A stretch of DNA of 64,000 bases, taken from positions 372,001-436,000 of the forward strand of contig NZ_JAODPB010000001.1 of the NCBI RefSeq assembly GCF_025770735.1, read 5' to 3'. Position numbers and translations under genes: made by a program. Below the pieces are notes generated by a model, which saw only the letters and a list, made by a program, of their open reading frames with translations, had not been told where the DNA came from and searched no databases. Below are positions 48,282-57,108 of this stretch, piece by piece. Source of the stretch: Shouchella tritolerans (GTDB taxonomy: Bacteria > Bacillota > Bacilli > Bacillales > Bacillaceae_D). Every line of letters starts with the position of its first letter. Position 1 is the stretch's first letter.

Positions 48282-49442
48282 ATGAATTGGAACGCGTTTA
48301 TAGACAAAGACGTGAAACGAAAGGGAGCAAAAGCGGGCATCCTTGCAGGAAAGACATTTGCGGTGAAAGACGTGTTTGCTGTGAAGGGTCACACAAACAG
48401 TGCCGGCAATCCTGATTGGCTCAAGACAGCGCAACAGGCAACGTCAGACAGCCCGAGCATCGCCAGACTTTTGGCAGCAGGCGCTGATTTGCACGGCATG
48501 GCGGTCACCGATGAGCTCATGTACAGTTTGAATGGCAAGAACGTCCATTATGGGACGCCTGTAAACCCATACGGCGCCGACTGCGTGCCAGGTGGCTCTT
48601 CAAGCGGCTCAGCCGTAGCGGTAGCTGCTGAACTGACCGATTTTGCGATTGGGACGGACACAGGTGGATCGATCCGCATACCGTCATCCTATTGCGGCAT
48701 TTATGGTTTTCGCCCAAGCCATGGCGTTGTCGACATAAGCGGGGTGATCCCACTTGCAGAAAGCTTCGATACGGTTGGTTGGATGGCCCGTGATGTCGGG
48801 TTGCTAAAGGACATAGGGACTGTCTTGCTCGGCAATCAGGCAGTAGAAAAAGAGGTGGACGAGCAACTTTTGATTGATGAGACGCTTGTATGCATCGCAG
48901 AACCTGACGTTCAAGCGCTTGTCTTGCAGGCGGCGGATCGCCTCGGGGCTAAACAAATTTCCCGATGGACGCCCGACAGGATCGACGAAGGGTTTGAAAC
49001 GTTTCGCCACCTTCAAGCACGGGAAATTTGGCGGGAACACGGCGAGTGGGTGCAAGCAGCCAATCCTGCCTTTGCAGCTGACATTGGCGCCCGATTCCAG
49101 TGGGCCAGCACCCTTCCACAACAGGAACTGCCGCTCTACAAGGACAAACAAACTGCCATGAAGCGCGCCTTTGCAGCTAACTTTGCGCCAAACGAAATCG
49201 TGCTTTTGCCAACTGCCGCTGGTCCTGCCCCGCAAATAGGCGGTTCTGGGCAGGAGCTAGAAGCAATACGTGCCCAGACGATGAAGTTAACGTCTATTGC
49301 TGGGCTCGCAGGTTGTCCGCAAATCACCATTCCGTTTGCTTCAGTTGAAGGGCTGCCTATTGGGCTTTCGGCCATTGGCTATCCAGGCCAGGACCTTTTT
49401 TTGCTCTCTTGGGCCAATCGTTTATTTGGGATCAATACATAA
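48282..49442 (+). CDS. Amidase-signature hydrolase in the ureide operon
   Basis: 386 aa, short for the family (usually 450-500). Ser-cisSer-Lys triad: Lys in FAVKDVF, Ser in GGSSSGSAVAV, and Ser in GTDTGGSIRIPSSYCG. C-terminal TSIAGLAGCPQITIPFA is conserved. Plausible roles are cleavage of an amide product of the pathway, such as oxamate or oxalurate, formed after PucG; the sequence alone cannot decide. 15 bases after the allantoinase gene, so same operon. Confidence 0.8.
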   Translation: MNWNAFIDKDVKRKGAKAGILAGKTFAVKDVFAVKGHTNSAGNPDWLKTAQQATSDSPSIARLLAAGADLHGMAVTDELMYSLNGKNVHYGTPVNPYGADCVPGGSSSGSAVAVAAELTDFAIGTDTGGSIRIPSSYCGIYGFRPSHGVVDISGVIPLAESFDTVGWMARDVGLLKDIGTVLLGNQAVEKEVDEQLLIDETLVCIAEPDVQALVLQAADRLGAKQISRWTPDRIDEGFETFRHLQAREIWREHGEWVQAANPAFAADIGARFQWASTLPQQELPLYKDKQTAMKRAFAANFAPNEIVLLPTAAGPAPQIGGSGQELEAIRAQTMKLTSIAGLAGCPQITIPFASVEGLPIGLSAIGYPGQDLFLLSWANRLFGINT

Positions 49443-49531
49443 TGGAAGCGGACCGATTTTTAAGTTTTTAAATGTGAAGTTGTTCATATGAGATGAGCTT
49501 CCGTCCAGTGTTTCATGCTTTTGCTACAGGG

Positions 49532-49586
49532 GTATTCACTGAAGGGGTTTTGTAATGTTGAACTCCTTGTAAGTGAATGCTTTTTT
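49532..49586 (+). terminator. Terminator of the ureide uptake operon
   Basis: GTATTCACT...AAGGGGTT pairs with AACTCCTT..AGTGAATGC in a two-part stem with G-U pairs, followed by TTTTTT (49581-49586). Confidence 0.75.
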
Positions 49587-49686
49587 GATGTGAACGTTTG
49601 AAAAGGGCCAAACTACATAAGGAACAAACTAGCTAAAGAAGTGGCAAGAATGGAGACACTTTCGGTTGTACAAAGGAGATTGGACG

Positions 49687-50433
49687 ATGAACAACATAGC
49701 GGACAGACTGCATTCTTTTGTTAGAAAGCAATGGGTCATGGCGCAAACGTGGGAGCACGTCCTGTTTGCTCATTGGCAAGTATCGAAAACGCAACTCACG
49801 CCGCTGCTTCCTGCTGGGCTTAGCTTGGATTTGTATAAAGGGACTGCCTGGGTCAGTGTGTTGCCTTTTTATTTGAGCACATTACGACCTCGGTTTTTGC
49901 CTCCCTTTCCAGGGGCGAAAGCATTCCCTGAATTAAACGTTCGGACATATGTGATACACGAAGGAAGGCCAGGCATTTATTTTTTCAGTTTAGACGCAAG
50001 CCATTTTCTTGCTGTGCAGATGGCACGGACATTTTTTCACTTGCCTTATGTCCACGCAACGATGACGTTTACAAAACAACAGGAGTCGATCCAGTTTTGG
50101 AGCCGCAGAAACACGGGAAGCCATGCTGAATGTACAGCGTCGTATTTCCCGATTTCACAGCCAACGCCCGCCGTTCCTGGATCATTGGCGCATTGGCTCG
50201 TGGAAAGGTACAGGCTTTATGCCTCGTCCTCAAGGCATCTGTATTATCAAGATATCGACCATGAGCCATGGCAATTGCAAAAAACGGCTGCCAACGTGAA
50301 GGCGAACGAAGTAGCGCTCGCTGCCAACATCGATTTGCCAGTGCAAGAGCCGCTTTTCCATTATGCCAGAAAGCAGGATGTGCGGTTTTACCCAATGGGG
50401 AAATGCCAAACTATAAAGGAGTTGCCTAAATAG
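49687..50433 (+). CDS. DUF2071 (YqjF-like) protein
   Basis: 248 aa from ATG 49687 (AAGGAG upstream). WEHVLFAHWQVSKTQLTPLL, PAGLSLDLYKGTAWVSVLPF, ELNVRTYVIHEGRPGIYFFS-like and GIYFFSLDASHFLAVQMART are the hallmark of DUF2071 proteins (YqjF in B. subtilis). YqjF has been tied to a response to nitroaromatics; the biochemical role is unknown. Terminator overlaps its stop. Confidence 0.85.
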   Translation: MNNIADRLHSFVRKQWVMAQTWEHVLFAHWQVSKTQLTPLLPAGLSLDLYKGTAWVSVLPFYLSTLRPRFLPPFPGAKAFPELNVRTYVIHEGRPGIYFFSLDASHFLAVQMARTFFHLPYVHATMTFTKQQESIQFWSRRNTGSHAECTASYFPISQPTPAVPGSLAHWLVERYRLYASSSRHLYYQDIDHEPWQLQKTAANVKANEVALAANIDLPVQEPLFHYARKQDVRFYPMGKCQTIKELPK

Positions 50434-50446
50434 AACAACTCCTTTT
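50415..50446. terminator. Terminator overlapping the DUF2071 stop codon
   Basis: AAAGGAGTTG (50415-50424) pairs with CAACTCCTTT (50436-50445), followed by TGG; stop codon TAG lies in the loop region. Convergent DUF2512 gene ends 13 bases beyond. Confidence 0.6.
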
Positions 50447-50458
50447 GGTGCTGTGCTT

Positions 50459-50836
50459 TTATGAAGAGGAAGTGCTTAATCGGTCTGAACCAATACCTAA
50501 TTTGGCCAAATAAATGTGGAAGAAGTATTCGCCAACAGCAATTGCAATTGCTGAAATGGCCGCAGCTCCTGCCATGGTGCCTGGTGCAATGGGGGCAAGC
50601 GCGATTCCTAGCAACCAAATGAGGAAAAAGGCAACGCCCAAATCAGCCACAGTGGCCATTATGTTCGTGATTTTAGGCAAGATGAGAATGTCACCTAACC
50701 AATAGGTGATCCCTCCGAGGATGATTGTGATTACAAAGACATCCCAAAAGGACAGCCCAAAACCAAAACCTAGGATTACGTAAAGGAACACAAGCGTCAT
50801 AATGCCTTTAACCGCTAATGCTTTTACATGTTTCAT
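50459..50836 (-). CDS. DUF2512 (YndM-like) membrane protein
   Basis: 125 aa from the ATG at 50836 (GAAGGAGG six bases upstream). Four hydrophobic segments: KALAVKGIMTLVFLYVILGF, VFVITIILGGITYWLGDILI, ATVADLGVAFFLIWLLGIAL and a fourth (~90-110). The YWLGD-x-x-IL-x-K pattern is that of DUF2512. Small membrane protein common in spore formers; function unknown. 54 bases after the DUF3231 gene, likely the same transcript. Confidence 0.8.
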   Translation of the reverse strand: MKHVKALAVKGIMTLVFLYVILGFGFGLSFWDVFVITIILGGITYWLGDILILPKITNIMATVADLGVAFFLIWLLGIALAPIAPGTMAGAAAISAIAIAVGEYFFHIYLAKLGIGSDRLSTSSS

Positions 50837-50890
50837 GGTGATTCCTCCTTCGTTCGTTTTGGAAATGTGTATACCCAAAAAATGGTCTTA

Positions 50891-51406
50891 TTACACGTCC
50901 TCATCAGCTGGTTGTTGGTGAAGAGGGGGAGGGACTAACCAGCCTTTTTCCTTTAACAGCCGTAAAAACTTTCCTGCCAATGTCGCTTTTGAGATATGAA
51001 ATTGGCCAAACATGGCGGCAATGTCTTCACGAATCGACTGGCCCATAATTTTACTGCATGCCACGAGGCCTGCTGCAGTCGTAGCAGAAGCAGAGGCTGC
51101 TATGTCAGCGTCCATAAAACGGGCGCCTGGTGGAATGTCATCAAGGTTTGCTTTTGGCGCATCTGGTGCTGCTGGAGGGAGGGCGACGCCATTTTCCTTC
51201 AACAGTTCAGAAACTTGTTTGACTTCCTCCTTGCATTGCTCCATACAGGTATGAAGCAGTTTTTTTAAGTCGTTGTCGCCGACATGGTTTAATAAGACCC
51301 CATATTCGGCAATCATTTTGTTACCTGCTAATACAAAGCTCCAGGCGCTGTACACTTCGCCGTAGTGCATAGGTTCTTCTTTAGGATTTCCACTTAAAAT
51401 ACCCAT
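50891..51406 (-). CDS. DUF3231 (coat-F-like, four-helix) protein
   Basis: 171 aa. MHYGEVYSAWSFVLAGNKMI, LNHVGDNDLKKLLHTCMEQC, VSELLKENGVALPPAAPDAP and the second helical part DIAASASATTAAGLVACSKI. These are features of DUF3231, a ferritin-like/coat protein F-related family of Bacillales found in spores. A cytoplasmic helical bundle; function unknown. SD AAAGGAGAG. Confidence 0.82.
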   Translation of the reverse strand: MGILSGNPKEEPMHYGEVYSAWSFVLAGNKMIAEYGVLLNHVGDNDLKKLLHTCMEQCKEEVKQVSELLKENGVALPPAAPDAPKANLDDIPPGARFMDADIAASASATTAAGLVACSKIMGQSIREDIAAMFGQFHISKATLAGKFLRLLKEKGWLVPPPLHQQPADEDV

Positions 51407-51743
51407 TGTTTCTCTCCTTTCTAAGCCGTTTGGCTCTAACTTGTTTCATTTTCCACGATAGAATGCCCAACAGATAGGGGAGATATGTATACGAATATCG
51501 ATTGTGGCGGTGAAGACGATTCGGAAAGCTTTGCATCAAAAGGCGATAGTACATCCTCACTAAATCGCATTACGACTTGATCGCGATTTGTGTTTGCGTT
51601 TTGGAAATGCTCTCAGGAAAAAGCGGGATGATAAGCAAACGCCTATGAACACATCTTATCGAATAAGACAAAAAGACAAGTGATTCATCGGTGGTTTTGC
51701 GATTACGAATAGGGGAAACTGAAGGAAAAGGAGGAACAGCCCC
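51407..51743. other. Intergenic region between divergent DUF3231 and esterase genes
   Basis: 337 bases. No convincing gene; a 31-codon frame at ~51488 has its GGGGAG site too close to the ATG. Clear promoter boxes not found. Esterase SD AAGGAGG is at the right end. Confidence 0.4.
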
Positions 51744-52949
51744 ATGCGCTTTAAAAAATCAATGTTGGCCACGGTGATTGTTGCGGCAAGTGCAGTGGTT
51801 GCTGTGCTTTTTCTTATAAATAAGACGGACGAAAGCGAGTCTTCCATTGCCGGAGTCGATTTGCTGACGGAAGTAACGCCAACAGGAGAGCAAGTAGTTG
51901 GAGCAGCAATTGAATATACTGATCCGATTACGTCGACTAGCTTATCTAAAACAAGCTATTCCGTACAAGCGATTAAAGGTGGCCATCATATTTCAAGAAA
52001 CGTCGAACATGTTTACGTTGGCCAAGCGCCTGAACTTGGCAATCCTGTAAGTGAAGGCCATTATGTCATTATTGAATTTAGCGGAAACGACTTACATGGA
52101 GGCACGCTTAGTTGGAATGGCAGCAAGTATCAAAGCAGTCGCCCTACGCCAATGTATCGGATTAAACAGGTTGAAGCGATCACCACCAACGAAGGGCAAC
52201 AGTTGCCGCCAACGAGCGACGAAGTCGTCTCAACTGGCGTACGCTCGCCTGCGGTCGAGTCCTTCTCTTACGGCTATTACAAAAATAAAGCGGGAGCAAC
52301 GTTGCCATACCGATTATTTGAGCCGAATCAAGAAGAGGGAGAACGCTATCCGCTCGTGCTTTTTCTTCATGGCGGCGGTGAGCGAGGCAACGACAACCAG
52401 ATCCACTTGCTTGGCAACGAAGGGGGAGTCGCCTTTGCCCGCCCAGAGGTGCAAGAACAACATCCTTCGTTTGTTTTAGCGCCACAAGCCCCTTACGATC
52501 CTTCTGTACCTTTGCTTGAAGGATGGACAACAGAACCAACGTATAGCATGGTGCTTGAGTTAGTCGAGTCGATGAAAGACCGCTATCCAATTGATCCTGA
52601 CCGCGTATATATCCATGGCATGTCCATGGGCGGGATTGGAACGTGGCATTTCATTGAAAACAACCCTGACTTATTTGCAGGCGCGATTGCCATTTGTGGA
52701 TACGGCCACCCTGAAAGGGCAGGGACGATAAAAGATGTTCCCATTTGGGCATTCCATGGCGAAGATGACGAAATTATTGATGTGTCAGGGTCTCGCCTAA
52801 TGGTGGAGGCTCTCGAAAAGGTAGGGGGCAATATTCGCTACACCGAATTTAAAACAGGAGAGCTGCGTTCCCCTCATTCCGCTTGGGGGCCGGTATACGA
52901 AGACAAACGGGTAATCGAGTGGCTATATTCGCAAACGCGATCCAACTAA
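51744..52949 (+). CDS. Membrane-anchored or secreted carboxylesterase with N-terminal Ig-like domain
   Basis: 401 aa. Hydrophobic signal/anchor at residues 5-25 (MLATVIVAASAVVAVLFLIN), an N-terminal beta domain (~40-155, EYTDPITSTSLSKTSY, HYVIIEFSGND) as in esterases of the phospholipase/PHB-depolymerase-like type, then an alpha/beta hydrolase: oxyanion LFLHGGGERGND, nucleophile Ser in HGMSMGGIGTW, Asp in HGEDDEIIDV, His in SPHSAWG. Probably cleaves an extracellular ester. Monocistronic with terminator. Confidence 0.85.
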   Translation: MRFKKSMLATVIVAASAVVAVLFLINKTDESESSIAGVDLLTEVTPTGEQVVGAAIEYTDPITSTSLSKTSYSVQAIKGGHHISRNVEHVYVGQAPELGNPVSEGHYVIIEFSGNDLHGGTLSWNGSKYQSSRPTPMYRIKQVEAITTNEGQQLPPTSDEVVSTGVRSPAVESFSYGYYKNKAGATLPYRLFEPNQEEGERYPLVLFLHGGGERGNDNQIHLLGNEGGVAFARPEVQEQHPSFVLAPQAPYDPSVPLLEGWTTEPTYSMVLELVESMKDRYPIDPDRVYIHGMSMGGIGTWHFIENNPDLFAGAIAICGYGHPERAGTIKDVPIWAFHGEDDEIIDVSGSRLMVEALEKVGGNIRYTEFKTGELRSPHSAWGPVYEDKRVIEWLYSQTRSN

Positions 52950-52958
52950 ACGAGATGA

Positions 52959-53003
52959 AAAGCCCTTTACTGCAACTTTCCCGCAGTAAGGGGCTTTCGG
53001 TGT
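52959..53003 (+). terminator. Terminator of the esterase gene
   Basis: A 15-bp stem, 52959-52973 with 52983-52997 (G-U pair inside), followed by CGGTGTTT. Confidence 0.75.
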
Positions 53004-53022
53004 TTCGAGCAATCCCTACGCA

Positions 53023-53031
53023 TGTTATAAT
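53023..53031 (+). promoter_or_regulatory. Extended -10 promoter of the leader/GTPase transcript
   Basis: TGT-TATAAT at 53023-53031 is a consensus extended -10, ~33 bases before the leader ATG. No good -35. Confidence 0.6.
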
Positions 53032-53063
53032 CGGACTATTCTAATAACAGGAGGCGTTTAAGT

Positions 53064-53171
53064 ATGCGCAAAATGAACATGAAAAACCAATGGAAAGGAA
53101 AGAAACAAATGAATAGGAGCTGTTACAACTACTATGAAAACAATCAACATTGGGGTGTTGGCCCATGTTGA
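53064..53171 (+). CDS. Leader peptide, 35 aa, overlapping the GTPase start
   Basis: ATG 53064 is preceded by a strong AGGAGGCG (53050-53057). It reads MRKMNMKNQWKGKKQMNRSC, then YNYYENNQHWGVGPC, and stops at 53169-53171, 38 bases inside the GTPase gene in another frame. The GTPase ATG at 53134 has its own AGGAG ~14 bases away, too far for efficient initiation, so translation of the leader, or ribosome stalling on it, probably controls GTPase production. Leader-peptide control is known for tet(M). High Asn, Lys and Tyr content fits a short regulatory peptide. Confidence 0.6.
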   Translation: MRKMNMKNQWKGKKQMNRSCYNYYENNQHWGVGPC

Positions 53172-55077
53172 TGCCGGCAAGACGACATTAACCGAGCAAA
53201 TGTTATACCAAGCTGGCGTCATCAAGGAAGCTGGTTCAGTCGATAAGGGCAGCACAACCACCGATACACTTGCGATTGAAAGAGAACGAGGCATTACAGT
53301 CAAAGCGGCAGCCGTCTCTTTTTTCTGGAACGATGTAAAGGTGAATATCATTGATACGCCAGGCCACGCTGACTTTATATCTGAAGTCGAGCATGCGCTA
53401 ACGATTTTGGATGGCGCCGTTTTAATCGTATCCGCCGTCGAAGGCGTCCAAGCACAAACGCGTGTTTTGATGCAGTCGCTAAAGGCTTACCGTATCCCGA
53501 CCGTCTTTTTTATAAATAAAATCGACCGTGTTGGCGCTGACTACAAACGTGTCATGAAACAAATCAAATGGTTGCTTGACGACCGCATTTGCCCGATGTG
53601 CGAACAAACACAGGACGACACGGCTTATTCTATTAAAGCCACTTGTCCGCAAACAGCTGGCTGGCTAGACGTTCTCGCGCTTCACAACGACGAATTGTTG
53701 GCCGCTTATGTTGAAGATGAACCTGTAAGTGAAATAAAATTGCGGAACGAGTTGTCGCGGCAAACCAAAAAAGCAGTGGCTTACCCCCTTTTTATTGGTT
53801 CAGCAGCAAAGGGAGTTGGCATTGATGCCTTGCTTCACTCGCTTTCCCATTGGTTTAGCCACACAAAAGAGGAAGCGTCGGAGCGGGATCTTTCTGGCAT
53901 CGTATTTAAAGTGACCGAGTTGCCTAACGGCGAACGGGAAGCGCTTGTCCGCCTTTACGAAGGAAGGCTATTCGCTAGAAAAATCGTTTCAGTTATCCGT
54001 GCTGACCACCCTTCCTTTTCGGTAAAAGTCAAGCATCTACAACAGTTAGAGAACGGCGGGCGGACTGGCGCTTCTGCCGTCAGTGCTGGCGACGTTGCTG
54101 TGTTGCGTGAGAAGTCTCTACAAGTCGGCGATATCCTCGGTAAGCGTGTGCCACAAATGAAACCATTTGCGTTTAAAAAACCGCCGTTTCAAGTACAAGT
54201 GCACACTGACCGCAAAGAGGAAGCAATCGCCCTTCACCGGGCATTGTCCCGTTTAGCAGCAGAAGACCCGTTTTTGCAATATACACAAGACGTGGCTACA
54301 GGCGACCACTTTATCGGCGTATTTGGCAACGTCCAGCAGGAAGTGCTTTTGTCGGCGCTCAAAAACGAACATGGCCTTTCCGCTTCCATGAGCGAGCCCC
54401 TTGTCGTTTGTATGGAAAAACCTTCAGGCGTTGGGGCTGCTGTCGAATGGATTGGTGAAAAAGGCAATCCTTTTTACGCCACTTTAGGCTTTCGAGTCGA
54501 GCCTGGGCCAGAAGGGAGCGGGCTCTCTTATCAACTCGAAGCAGAGCTTGGTTCGCTGCCACCTGCTTTTCAGCGAGCAGTCCGTGACACATGCCGAGTT
54601 GTATTACAAGAAGGGTTAAAAGGCTGGGCAGTAGAGGATATCATCGTAACGCTCACCCATACAGGTTATTGGAGCCCTGTTTCGACAGCAAGGGATTTCC
54701 GCGGCCTGGCGCCATTGGTTCTAATGGAGGCGCTCCGGCAAGCAGGCACATACGTCTATGAACCATTAGAGAGAATCGAAGTGATTGTGCCAGAGCGTTT
54801 TTTAAGCACTCTCCTATCACGAATCGTCCAGCTAGGAGGAAGCGTGTTAGAGCCAGCCTTCCACCAAGCCGGTGTCCTCATAGAAGGAACCATTCCTGTA
54901 CGAACGGCAGCCCAATTAAAATCGTCGATACACGCCCTTTCCGGCGGAGAAGGAATCTTAATCTCTAAGCCAGGTGGGTACGAGCGGGTGACAGGAAAGG
55001 CACCCCACAAGGTACGGAGGCAGTTGAACCCATTAGAGCGGACGAATTACTTGTTGCGTTTTAGCCATACCATGTAG
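53134..55077 (+). CDS. TetM/TetO-type ribosomal protection GTPase
   Basis: 647 aa EF-G-like GTPase: G1 AHVDAGKTTL, G2 RERGITV, G3 DTPGHADF, G4 NKIDRVG; domain IV stretch GYWSPVSTARDFRGLAPLVL corresponds to the SPVSTPADFRxLAPIVL region of TetM that displaces tetracycline from the ribosome. Compared with TetM the similarity is partial (chromosomal, OtrA-like branch). An inserted CPMCEQTQ-(17)-C in the G' region is unusual. It may give intrinsic tetracycline tolerance or act in ribosome rescue. Expression is probably set by the overlapping leader peptide. Confidence 0.85.
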   Translation: MKTINIGVLAHVDAGKTTLTEQMLYQAGVIKEAGSVDKGSTTTDTLAIERERGITVKAAAVSFFWNDVKVNIIDTPGHADFISEVEHALTILDGAVLIVSAVEGVQAQTRVLMQSLKAYRIPTVFFINKIDRVGADYKRVMKQIKWLLDDRICPMCEQTQDDTAYSIKATCPQTAGWLDVLALHNDELLAAYVEDEPVSEIKLRNELSRQTKKAVAYPLFIGSAAKGVGIDALLHSLSHWFSHTKEEASERDLSGIVFKVTELPNGEREALVRLYEGRLFARKIVSVIRADHPSFSVKVKHLQQLENGGRTGASAVSAGDVAVLREKSLQVGDILGKRVPQMKPFAFKKPPFQVQVHTDRKEEAIALHRALSRLAAEDPFLQYTQDVATGDHFIGVFGNVQQEVLLSALKNEHGLSASMSEPLVVCMEKPSGVGAAVEWIGEKGNPFYATLGFRVEPGPEGSGLSYQLEAELGSLPPAFQRAVRDTCRVVLQEGLKGWAVEDIIVTLTHTGYWSPVSTARDFRGLAPLVLMEALRQAGTYVYEPLERIEVIVPERFLSTLLSRIVQLGGSVLEPAFHQAGVLIEGTIPVRTAAQLKSSIHALSGGEGILISKPGGYERVTGKAPHKVRRQLNPLERTNYLLRFSHTM

Positions 55078-55104
55078 GTGCCATGAGTTAAACCGGCAAG
55101 GACA

Positions 55105-55138
55105 GCGAAAAACCCTTTCAGACGAAAGGGTTTTTCGC
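55105..55138 (+). terminator. Terminator of the GTPase gene
   Basis: A 15-bp perfect stem, GCGAAAAACCCTTTC with GAAAGGGTTTTTCGC, loop AGAC. Confidence 0.85.
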
Positions 55139-55245
55139 ATATTGCTTTTATACATTAAAGATGGTAAAGGCTAGCGTTCCACAAATCACTTTGTATATCC
55201 TCTCTGTGTTTTAGGAATTTCCTATTTCCGTTGAACAATTTCAGC

Positions 55246-55446
55246 TTATTGTTTTTTTATAAAGTATTTTATAGCGAAATACATAAAAACAGCTATCCAA
55301 ATAATGATTAAAAGATAGTAGTAATCCTGGCTTACTAGAAGGATGCCTGCCCCTGCAATGAGTAAAATCACCATATCTATTTTATTGGGTATTTTTTTCT
55401 GCTTGCTTATAAACGCTATAAGGAAAACAACGATGATGATCACCAA
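55246..55446 (-). CDS. Small membrane protein, two to three helices, unknown
   Basis: 66 aa as drawn from the TTG at 55446; the frame stays open 11 more codons upstream (S-K-Y-L-S-F-L-Y) and no start has a good ribosome site. Hydrophobic stretches VIIIVVFLIAFIS, MVILLIAGAGILLVS and YLLIIIWIAVFMYFAI, with Lys-rich loops (KQKKIPNK) and the end KYFIKKQ. AT-rich, in a decayed region. Could be real or a remnant. Confidence 0.45.
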   Translation of the reverse strand: MVIIIVVFLIAFISKQKKIPNKIDMVILLIAGAGILLVSQDYYYLLIIIWIAVFMYFAIKYFIKKQ

Positions 55447-55514
55447 ATAGAGAAAAGATAGATACTTCGATGTTATTCATCCTTTCCGATATTGTAGAAA
55501 TTGAATGGTAGTAT

Positions 55515-55613
55515 TCAATATAAGTAATGAATCGTTCCGATTACAGACTGTATGGGTTTAATCAACAGTGCATTGATTAGAATAAGTTCTTTGTGGTGTA
55601 CGTACTTGACCAT
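55515..55613 (-). pseudogene. Truncated Doc-type toxin remnant
   Basis: 32 codons: MVKYVHHKELILINALLIK, resembling the start of Doc/Fic 'death on curing' toxins, then PIQSVIGTIHYLY, which looks like the later QSV-x-G part joined by an internal deletion. The catalytic HxFxDANKR region is absent. The ATG lies 5 bases after the antitoxin stop, as in an intact toxin-antitoxin pair. Confidence 0.6.
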
Positions 55614-55617
55614 CTAG

Positions 55618-55854
55618 TTAACGATCCACCAAGTTCTGGAGAGTCTGATTATAGTTATTGAATAGATCCTGCATGCCATCTAGAAACTCTCGATCAATAC
55701 CTTCCAACGCATCCTGCTTTTTAAATGATCGTGTGCCATCTTTCCTAAGCTGTAGCTTGATTTCATCGCCTTGTTTTACTTGAAGGTGATCAAGCACTTC
55801 TTGAGGCTATGTAATACCAAGGCTATTGCCAATACGTGTGTTTTTACATTCCAT
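55618..55854 (-). pseudogene. AbrB/MazE-type antitoxin with in-frame stop
   Basis: 79-codon frame from ATG 55854: MECKNTRIGNSLGIT, TAG at codon 16 (55807-55809), then PQEVLDHLQVKQGDEIKLQL and an acidic helical tail (DREFLDGMQDLFNNYNQTLQ). R-x-GNSLGIT-x-P-x-EVL is the SpoVT/AbrB antitoxin signature; the amber codon replaces one residue in the DNA-binding strand, so a single base change may have killed it. Partner of the toxin remnant downstream. Confidence 0.72.
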
Positions 55855-56197
55855 ATTAGTCACCGCCATTTTGTGTTTTTCTAGGTATATCGATTCATTT
55901 CATTAAATTGTCCTGCCCATAACTAAAACTTGTTTCAAACAGGCCACCTCAATTTAGTATTCGTAAAATTTATGTTCATTATATGATTGAAGGGAACTAA
56001 ACACAATTTATATCCCCAAAAAACCTAAAGGAAGCCTTTTCAACGTTTCCCTATCTTCCTCCTACACGAAACACCTGATACACACCTACGTTTATCTATA
56101 ATTCCCCATATTCTCTAGAACTCGGCCCCAGTCGATCATGATATTCCTGTCCGAACGGAAACAGTTTACAGTATAATAGTAGCAAGGAGGGCAATAG
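55855..56197 (+). promoter_or_regulatory. AT-rich intergenic region ending in the hydrolase promoter
   Basis: No gene seen. TATAAT at 56172-56177, 20 bases before the start, is the probable -10 of the alpha/beta hydrolase; SD AAGGAGGG follows it at once. Confidence 0.5.
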
Positions 56198-56971
56198 ATG
56201 AGTGTATTTGTTGAGGAATCTGGCGACAAGCAGGCGCCAATGATGTTGTTTTTGCATGGCGGCGGATTAGCAGGATGGATGTGGGAGGAGCAAATCGACT
56301 ACTTTTCCCGTTATCATTGTGTCGTTGTCGACTTGCCTGGCCATGGAAAGAGCGCCCATTTGCCCTTTTCGATCAAAAGTTGCGCCAAGCAGTTAATTGA
56401 ATTAATCGAAACGTATGCTCCAGGCAAGGAGACGGTGCTGGTAGGTTTATCTTTAGGCGCGCAAATTGCCCTTGAAATGGTAAGCAGCCGTCCAGATTTA
56501 GTACAGGCGGCGATTATAAACAGTGCGAATGTTCGACCGTCTCCAGCATTGAAAAAATGGATTCGTCCTGCGATCCATATGACCCATCCACTTGTAAAAA
56601 ACAAATACTTTTCAAAGCTCCAGGCAAAAACACAATATATTAATGAAAAAGACTATGAGCGCTACTACGAGGAAAGCTGCCAAATGAAAGCAGGTACGCT
56701 TGCGAACATTGTAGAAGAGAGCGTGACCTACCAGTTGCCTTCTTCTTTCAAGGACGTGGAAGCGAACGTGCTTATCGCGATTGGCGGGAAAGAAAAAGCG
56801 GTCATTGCCAAATCAGCCCGGCAAATACTGGAGAGCAACAAGCGTTGCATCGGCATTGAAGTACCAGGTGTAGGGCATGGCCTTTCTTTAGCGAAACCAG
56901 CCCTTTTTAATGAAATGGTTGACTGTTTTCTGGATGGATCATCCTTGCCGAAAGGGTGTGTCCCGTTATAA
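56198..56971 (+). CDS. Alpha/beta hydrolase
   Basis: 257 aa. Oxyanion motif FLHGGGLAGWMWE, CVVVDLPGHGKS, nucleophile elbow VGLSLGAQIAL (Ser ~90), acid residue after IAIGGKEK and catalytic His in VPGVGHGLS. Resembles small esterases/MenH-like hydrolases; the substrate is unknown. No signal peptide. Monocistronic. Confidence 0.82.
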   Translation: MSVFVEESGDKQAPMMLFLHGGGLAGWMWEEQIDYFSRYHCVVVDLPGHGKSAHLPFSIKSCAKQLIELIETYAPGKETVLVGLSLGAQIALEMVSSRPDLVQAAIINSANVRPSPALKKWIRPAIHMTHPLVKNKYFSKLQAKTQYINEKDYERYYEESCQMKAGTLANIVEESVTYQLPSSFKDVEANVLIAIGGKEKAVIAKSARQILESNKRCIGIEVPGVGHGLSLAKPALFNEMVDCFLDGSSLPKGCVPL

Positions 56972-57108
56972 ACATTTCCGTCTCGTTTAAAAAGAGCTGC
57001 CAATGGGCATCCATGTATATAAAACTGTGAAACCGCTTAAACTAAATAGAAGACGTTCATGCAAGAAAAGAGTATGCGTGAATTTCTAGCGCATGGAGGG
57101 ACATAGCT

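Noticed and set aside
51488-51583. 31-codon frame before the esterase gene
   Set aside because: GGGGAG is only two bases from the ATG and the peptide is low in informative features.
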